DNA of 64,000 nucleotides, from positions 140,751 through 204,750 of the forward strand of contig CAVZJM010000003.1 of NCBI GenBank assembly GCA_963775625.1, written 5' to 3'. The notes beneath the pieces were generated by a model, which saw only the letters and a list, made by a program, of their open reading frames with translations, was not told where the DNA came from and did no database searches. Made by a program: the position numbers and the translations under genes. The number at the start of each line of letters is the position of its first letter. Positions within the stretch are counted from its first letter, which is position 1. The stretch is from JAIBJN01 sp963775625. GTDB lineage: Bacteria; Actinomycetota; Thermoleophilia; Gaiellales; Gaiellaceae. Below are positions 59,461-64,000 of the stretch, in pieces.

Positions 59461-60682
59461 GTGCCCGCCACCGCACTTCGTTGCACCAACTGCCACGCCG
59501 AGCTCGGGCTCGACGGAATCGGCGCCTGCCCCAGCTGCTTTGCGCCGCTCGAGCCCGTCTACGACCGAGACCAGCAACTCCGGATGGCGACGCGGGAGCA
59601 GCTCGCAGCGGGCCCGCCGTCGCTCTGGCGGTACGCCCCGCTCCTCCCAGTCGAGCCCCCGGCCGAGCCCCGCCTCGCTCCCGGCCTCACACCCCTTGTG
59701 CGCGCACCGCGCCTCGCCGAGGCCGTGGGCGTTCGCGAGCTCTGGCTCAAGCTGGACACCGCCAATCCAACCCACTCCTTCAAGGACCGGGTCGTCGCCG
59801 TCGCCTCTGCGAAGGCGCAAGAGCTCGGCCTGAGGACGCTCGCCTGCTCGTCCACCGGCAACCTCGCAAACGCCGTCGCCGCTCGGGCAGCCGCGGAGGG
59901 GCTCGAGGCGGTCGTCTTCTGCCCGGCCGATCTCGAGCCGGAGAAGCTCGTCGCCACAGCCGTCTACGGCGCGACGGTGTACAGCCGTCGACGGTACGTA
60001 TGACGACTGCTCGCGGCTTACCGTGGAGCTCTCCTTCGAGCTTCCCTGGGCGTTCGTCAACGTCGGCCTCCGGGCCTACTACGCGGAAGGATCGAAGACC
60101 CTCGCCTACGAGATCGCCGAGCAGCTGGGCTGGCGCGCGCCATTCGCGGTGGTCGTGCCGATCGCCTCGGGCGCGCTGTTCTCCCGGATTCAGCGAGGCT
60201 TCGAGGAGCTCCTCGACCTCGGGCTGGTCGCGGGCCCCCGCCCGCGGCTGTTCGGCGGCCAGGCCGAGGGCTGCTCGCCGGTCGCGGCAGCCTTCGCGGA
60301 GGAGCGGCGCGTCGGACCCGTCAAGCCGCGCACAGGCGCGCGCTCGCTCGCCATCGGCAACCCGGCGGACGGCGACGCCGCCGTGTCGTCGGCCCGTGCG
60401 TCGGGAGGCGCCGTCTACGCAGTTCCCGAAGACGAGATCGGTTCGAACATGACGCTGCTGGCCGAGCGGGCTGGGGTCTTCGGCGAGGCGGCCGCCGGCG
60501 TCACGCTCGGAGCGCTGGTCGAGGCGGTGCGACGAGGCGAGCTCGGCCCCGATGACGAGGTGGTCCTTCTCGTCACGGGCGACGGGCTGAAGACGCCGCA
60601 GCCGGTGACGGGATGCTTGCGGCCCGTGGAGATCGAGGCGGATGCCGACGCGCTGCTGGACCGGCTGGCGGCGACCGTCTGA
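59461..60682 (+). CDS. thrC: Threonine synthase, frameshifted
   Basis: About 407 residues. It begins at GTG 59461 with an N-terminal zinc-ribbon (Cys8, Cys11, Cys23, Cys26 in LRCTNCHAELG and GACPSCFAP), then LTPLVRAPRLAEAVGVRELWLKLDTANPTHSFKDR with PLP-binding Lys108, SSTGNLANAVAARAAAEG, and, after a one-base shift near 59983 (expected VYAVDGTYDD), CSRLTVELSFELPWAFVNVG and VVVPIASGALFSRIQRG and LVTGDGLKTP. PLP enzyme that makes threonine from phosphohomoserine. The SAM riboswitch ahead suggests control by methionine/SAM supply. Confidence 0.9.
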
Positions 60683-60718
60683 GCACTCGCTCGGGTCTTC
60701 CAAGGGCACAATGCGGGC

Positions 60719-61021
60719 ATGGCCCCTGCGACTCTCTCCCCGGTCGAGGTCGAGCTGGAGGATCCCGTCGACGAGGACGTTCCCGAGCACGAGCGGCCGT
60801 GGATCGTGATCGTCTGGAACGACCCGATCAACCTCATGTCCTACGTCACCCTCGTCCTGCAGAAGCTCTTCGGCTACAGCCGGGAGCAGGCGACGAAGCT
60901 GATGCTCCAGGTACACAACGAGGGCAAGGCGGTCGTCTCCGGCGGTCCGCGCGAAAAGGCCGAGCACGACGTCGCCCGCCTGCACGCGCACGGCCTCTGG
61001 GCGACGATGCGCCAGGACTGA
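60719..61021 (+). CDS. clpS: ATP-dependent Clp protease adaptor ClpS
   Basis: A 100-residue adaptor that delivers N-end-rule substrates to ClpAP/ClpCP. PWIVIVWNDPINLMSYVTLVLQKLFGYSREQATKLMLQVHNEGKAVV contains the N-D-P and substrate-pocket residues and the helix contacting Clp ATPase. ATG 60719. Its stop overlaps the next start (ATG after the shared A), the usual actinobacterial pairing with DUF2017. Confidence 0.95.
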   Translation: MAPATLSPVEVELEDPVDEDVPEHERPWIVIVWNDPINLMSYVTLVLQKLFGYSREQATKLMLQVHNEGKAVVSGGPREKAEHDVARLHAHGLWATMRQD

Positions 61022-61495
61022 TGCTCTCCCCGAGGCCCATCGAGCGCACGGGCCGGGGCGATTTTCGGCTGCGGCTCTCCGACGGCGAGCGGGAGCTGCT
61101 TGGGAAGGCTGCCGGTCGAGCTCCTCGAGCTTCTCGCAAGCGACCCGAGCGACCCCGCGCTCGATCGCCTGCGCCCTACGGCGTACGAGGAGGACCCCGA
61201 GGCCGAGGACGAGTACCGGCGGCTCACGGACGGCGAACTCCGGGCGGGCCGGTCGGACGCGCTCCGCACGCTCGCCGCGACCGCCGCCGGCGACCGGCTG
61301 ACCTCCGAGGAGCTGGACGCCTGGCTCCGCGCCCTCACCGACCTGCGCCTGGCGCTCGGCACCCGCCTCGACGTCTCGGAGGAGGTCTATGCGCGCGAGA
61401 TCGACCCGCGCGACCCGCAGGCGTACGAGCTCTCCGTCTTCGCGTACCTGAGCTGGCTCCAGGAACAGGCCGTCGAGGCTGCCATGGATGCCTAG
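61021..61495 (+). CDS. DUF2017 protein, frameshifted
   Basis: About 157 residues across a shift near 61101-61107. The beginning reads MLSPRPIERTGRGDFRLRLSDG, the continuation RLPVELLELLASDPSDPALDRLRPTAYEEDP, EYRRLTDGELRAGR, WLRALTDLRLALGTRLDVSEE and a C-terminal LSWLQEQAVEAAM helix. DUF2017 follows clpS in most Actinobacteria, and a role with ClpS is inferred from this only. The shift looks like an extra base in GGGAAGG. Confidence 0.82.
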
Positions 61496-61514
61496 TGCGC
61501 TTTAGCGCGCCGCC

Positions 61515-61529
61515 TACCCGGTGGGGGTA
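61515..61529. promoter_or_regulatory. CsoR-type operator upstream of csoR
   Basis: TACCC (61515-61519) and GGGTA (61525-61529) form an inverted repeat over GGTGG, 13 bp before the csoR ATG. It resembles the operator before copA and suggests that CsoR controls its own gene. Confidence 0.6.
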
Positions 61530-61541
61530 TACCATGAGCTC

Positions 61542-61838
61542 ATGTCCAACACGACACCAACGCGCGGGTACAGCGCATCGAAAGAGCAGCTCGTCGGGCG
61601 GCTGCGCCGCATCGAGGGCCAGGTCCGGGGCGTCCAGCGAATGGTCGAAGAAGACCGCTACTGCATCGACGTGGTCACCCAGATCAGCGCAATCGAGGGC
61701 GCACTGGAGAAGGTCGCTCTCGGCCTGCTGGACGGCCACACGAGACACTGCGTCCTCGGCCCCGAGTCCGCGGAGCTCCGCGAGGAGCGCACGGAAGAGC
61801 TCGTGGCGGCCTTCGGCCGACTGCTCGGCCGCAGCTAG
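61542..61838 (+). CDS. csoR: CsoR-family copper-sensing repressor
   Basis: A 98-residue all-helical repressor of the CsoR/RcnR family. ATG 61542 is chosen over a GTG at 61521, which lies inside the operator. SKEQLVGRLRRIEGQVRGVQRMVEEDRYCIDVVTQISAIEGAL and GHTRHCVLG give the Cys, His, Cys metal site of copper-sensing members (C-x-H-x-x-C over W-x-y-z positions). Two candidate operators are seen, here and at copA. Confidence 0.92.
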   Translation: MSNTTPTRGYSASKEQLVGRLRRIEGQVRGVQRMVEEDRYCIDVVTQISAIEGALEKVALGLLDGHTRHCVLGPESAELREERTEELVAAFGRLLGRS

Positions 61839-61964
61839 CCCTTCGAGGAGTTGACCGGGCAGCGGGCCCGATCCACGCTGAGGCCATAGTTCTGCGGCCC
61901 GACCGCGCTGGCGGTCTTTCGCGCCCTGGGTAGGCGCGCACACACAACCGAGGAAGGACATGGC

Positions 61965-62096
61965 GTGACGGACATTGGCGTCCCCGATCCGCTCGAGCCG
62001 GAGATCGACGTGATCCCGGCGGTCGAGCCCGTCCCCGGACCGGTCGAGCTGCCCGAGCCGGCCCCGGTGCCGGAGCGACAGCGCGAGCCGGCGTGA
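61965..62096 (+). CDS. 43-residue Pro/Glu/Val-rich peptide
   Basis: GTG at 61965, preceded by GAGGAAGG, encodes MTDIGVPDPLEPEIDVIPAV followed by repeated EP-VP steps and a basic end. It contains no helix or membrane segment and is strongly acidic. The stop overlaps the next start (GTGA), so it is translated with the following gene. Function unknown. Confidence 0.5.
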   Translation: MTDIGVPDPLEPEIDVIPAVEPVPGPVELPEPAPVPERQREPA

Positions 62097-62533
62097 AGCG
62101 AGACGAGCCGATCCTCGCCTGGCGCAGCTGGCGCCTGCGGATCGACCCGGAGACGGAGGGAGTCGAGACCGTGCTCGAGTCGTGCGTCTACGGCGATCCC
62201 TGGCCCGAGCGCCAGGCGCTCGCCGCCTACTGTCCGGAGCACGCGCAGCCGGAGCCCGGCTGCGGCTGCGGGATCTACGCGGTGACGACGCGCGAGGCAG
62301 CGCTCGAATGGGCCGGGTGGGCACAGGCCGCCGTGCCGAACCCGATCGTGCTCGGCCGGGTGCAGCTCTGGGGCCGCGTCCTCCCCCACTCCGCCGGCTA
62401 CCGCGCGCAGCTCGCCTATCCGTACGAGCTTGGGGTGCTCCTGAGCGAGAAGGTCGGCCTGGCCGACGCGCGCCGCCTCGAGCGGCTGCTCCAGGCGGCC
62501 TACCTGGTGGACATCAGCGAGCGCGCCGCCTAG
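62093..62533 (+). CDS. Uncharacterised 146-residue protein
   Basis: Starts GTG 62093: MKRDEPILAWRSWRLRIDPE. It has a cysteine-rich middle (YCPEHAQPEPGCGCGIYAVTT), then AWAGWAQ-like ALEWAGWAQAAVPNPIVLGRVQLWGRVLPHSAGYRAQLAYPYEL. The CxPxH and CGCG cluster may bind a metal. The pattern resembles small proteins of unknown role common in Actinobacteria. No signal peptide. Confidence 0.7.
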   Translation: MKRDEPILAWRSWRLRIDPETEGVETVLESCVYGDPWPERQALAAYCPEHAQPEPGCGCGIYAVTTREAALEWAGWAQAAVPNPIVLGRVQLWGRVLPHSAGYRAQLAYPYELGVLLSEKVGLADARRLERLLQAAYLVDISERAA

Positions 62534-62579
62534 GCGCGGGGTCTTCAGGCGTGGGCGATAGTCGGCCCGAGCCAGCGAT

Positions 62580-63305
62580 CTAGGTGAGAGTCTCCGCCAC
62601 GGCCGTACCAACCGCCCGGATGACGCCCACCGCCTCCTGCACGTACGGCTGCGGGATTCGACGGGACGTCGAGTCCGGAAGCAGATCCCCTCCGTACGCG
62701 ATCGCATGCTCTCGCTCGACGATCTGGTCGAGCTGGTCCTTGACCGCGGCGGCATCCCACGCGCGTCCGTCCGAGGACAGGATCTCGGCAGCCCGTGGCC
62801 AAGGCGGGTCGCGCCGCGCCATATCTCGAATCACATCCTCGATCGCCGCCGCCCGCTCGAGCCTCGGCTGCCCCAGCCGCCGACGGCACAGCTCGGCCGC
62901 CTTCGCGCTCGCTTGCCGGTCGCCGAGCAGCGCAAGAGATCCCTCGGCGTCTTCCTTGACCCACTTCGCGACGCTTCGCATCAGCGTCCCATCCCGCTCG
63001 GCCCGAGGAATGGCGGCCACGACCGACTCGAGCACGAGAGCGTCCAGCGCGCCAACGCTCAGCACGAGCGTGCCCCGGAGCAGGTCGCCGGCGTGTCGTC
63101 TCGGCCTACCGCCAATGGCGCACAGCACCGGATGGAGGAGCAGAAGACCCTCCGCCCGCCCCAGCGCCTTGTTGAAGACGTCGTAGGGGGTTACCGCCGC
63201 CAGCTTGTGCACCTTGTGCGATTCCGCCGGTGCGTATTCCTCGAACGTGAACCGCTCCGGTGCGTCGCGGCGGATGCTGATGGACGCAGACCCGTCTATG
63301 TCCAA
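62580..63305 (-). CDS. HEPN-like (RiboL-PSP-HEPN/MAE_28990-type) protein
   Basis: A 241-residue helical protein. LVLSVGALDALVLESVVAAIPRA and the end of the helix DQLDQIVEREHAIAYGGDL match HEPN proteins of the RiboL-PSP/MAE_28990 group, where the second segment usually reads R-x-N-x-I-A-H-x-(G/A)-D. Here the Arg is kept, but the Asn is His and the catalytic His is Tyr. HEPN proteins are RNases in toxin and antiphage systems; this one may be inactive or altered. No partner toxin or antitoxin is visible beside it in the window. Confidence 0.6.
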   Translation of the reverse strand: MDIDGSASISIRRDAPERFTFEEYAPAESHKVHKLAAVTPYDVFNKALGRAEGLLLLHPVLCAIGGRPRRHAGDLLRGTLVLSVGALDALVLESVVAAIPRAERDGTLMRSVAKWVKEDAEGSLALLGDRQASAKAAELCRRRLGQPRLERAAAIEDVIRDMARRDPPWPRAAEILSSDGRAWDAAAVKDQLDQIVEREHAIAYGGDLLPDSTSRRIPQPYVQEAVGVIRAVGTAVAETLT

Positions 63306-63332
63306 ATCCTGGTCATAGTGAGCGATAGCACC

Positions 63333-64000
63333 TCACCGAGCCCAGAAGTGCTCGAGCACCTGCGCTTGGGAGAGCGCTAAGGGGTAGATCGCAACTTCAT
63401 CGACATCGCCGTCGAAGTAGGCCGTCCCCGTCGTCGCGCGGCCGATATTGAGCGCGGTCGCGTTGTTCGTGGTCGTCGTGTTCGTTCCCAGCACGGTGAC
63501 GTCGATGCCGTCCACGTAGAGATGGACGCTCGTGCCGCTCTTCGTCGCGACGACGTGGTGCCAGTTCGAGTCGTTGATCGCAGCCGACGAAGCTGGCGAT
63601 CGCCGTTGCGCCCGAGCCGCCCGGAATCAGGACGAGCTTGTTGTTCGTCCCGAATCCGAGAGCCGCCGCGCCGCCGCCTTTGTGAATGATGCGCTGGGTG
63701 ACTCCGCGCGCCGCCCCGCGCCGCAGCCAGAGCTCGTAGGTGAAGAAGTCCCCCACGTCGAGGGAGGCGTGATCCGGAACGCTCACGTAGTCGTCGACGC
63801 CGTCGAAATGAGCGGCCGGGTTCGAATCGCCGAGGAGCGCGCCGGGCACGCCGCGCGTGACGCCGCCGTTGTACGTCCCGGCCGGCCCGCCCGTCTCATC
63901 GAGCGCGCCGCCGCTCGTCTCGCCGAGGCGCCAGTAGCCTCCCGGATCGTCGGCGAGCACGGTCTCGTAGTAGGAGACCGGTCCACTCGAGTCGCTGACC
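63333..64000 (-). CDS. LamG/concanavalin-like surface protein, 5' part outside window, frameshifted
   Basis: C-terminal end of a larger protein. The visible part is a LamG-like jelly-roll: YYETVLADDPGGYWRLGETSG, AAHFDGVDDYVSVPDHASLDVGDFFTYELWLRRG, then after a one-base shift near 63582-63588 NDSNWHHVVATKSGTSVHLYVDG and DVDEVAIYPLALSQAQVLEHF. Such domains occur in secreted glycan-binding or glycan-degrading proteins. It ends at TGA 63333. What lies N-terminal is unknown. Confidence 0.8.

Noticed and set aside
1..64000. CRISPR arrays, IS elements, prophage or integrative element
   Set aside because: No regularly spaced repeats, transposase, integrase or att-like repeats were found on either strand.

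Overview
The window is a GC-rich bacterial chromosome segment (roughly 70% GC by eye). Genes are tightly packed, GTG starts are common, and neighbouring genes often overlap by four bases. Several gene groupings point to Actinobacteria: clpS followed by a DUF2017 gene, a YerC-headed his operon, CHAD, NUDIX and histidine-phosphatase genes near ppk, MMPL transporters, and CsoR with copA. A deep-branching high-GC class such as Thermoleophilia (Gaiellales/Solirubrobacterales) is my inference, not something the sequence proves. I found no rRNA, tRNA, phage, insertion sequence or CRISPR array.

Layout. 0-9.1 kb, minus strand: a partial M20 amidohydrolase, a DedA protein, a cupin, a tandem GNAT and an amine-oxidase-type flavoprotein, then dihydrolipoyl dehydrogenase and an E1alpha-E1beta-E2 2-oxoacid dehydrogenase operon ending in a VOC protein. 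9.1-19.7 kb: a protein made of two copies of one unit, a PRC-barrel protein, and the translation cluster thrS-infC-rpmI-rplT-trmH-type-pheS-pheT. 19.9-24.7 kb: an MMPL exporter, an MFS transporter, a 33-residue membrane peptide and a VapBC-type pair. 24.7-28.2 kb: a NarL-type two-component system and a lone receiver protein.

28.2-45.2 kb is a phosphate and polyphosphate island: CYTH-CHAD, NUDIX, histidine phosphatase, PRC-barrel, Ppx/GppA, PPK1, a PHP phosphoesterase, a PhoB-like regulator, a kinase without membrane segments, and pstSCAB-phoU. Four arrays of GGTGA/TTCACC repeats spaced exactly 11 bp lie at the key promoters, so the island looks like one Pho regulon. 45.2-51.6 kb holds a metallophosphoesterase, a CopA ATPase behind a CsoR-type operator, a heavily broken quinone oxidoreductase and a second MMPL exporter. 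51.6-61.5 kb holds a DUF3830 protein, an ATP-grasp enzyme and the histidine pathway: hisA diverges from yerC-hisG-hisD-hisCB-hisH-hisF-hisIE, with a HisC-HisB fusion. A SAM-I riboswitch then precedes threonine synthase, followed by clpS and DUF2017. The last part has csoR with its own operator, a small Pro/Glu peptide, a HEPN-like protein and a partial LamG protein.

Many otherwise intact conserved genes carry single-base frameshifts: E2, the CBS protein, the sensor kinase, pstC (two), pstB, the metallophosphoesterase, hisIE, thrC, DUF2017 and LamG. This density fits indel errors in the sequence better than gene decay. The quinone oxidoreductase at 48.1-49.0 kb is the clearest candidate for a true pseudogene. 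Coordinates of affected genes span the whole inferred gene across the shift.
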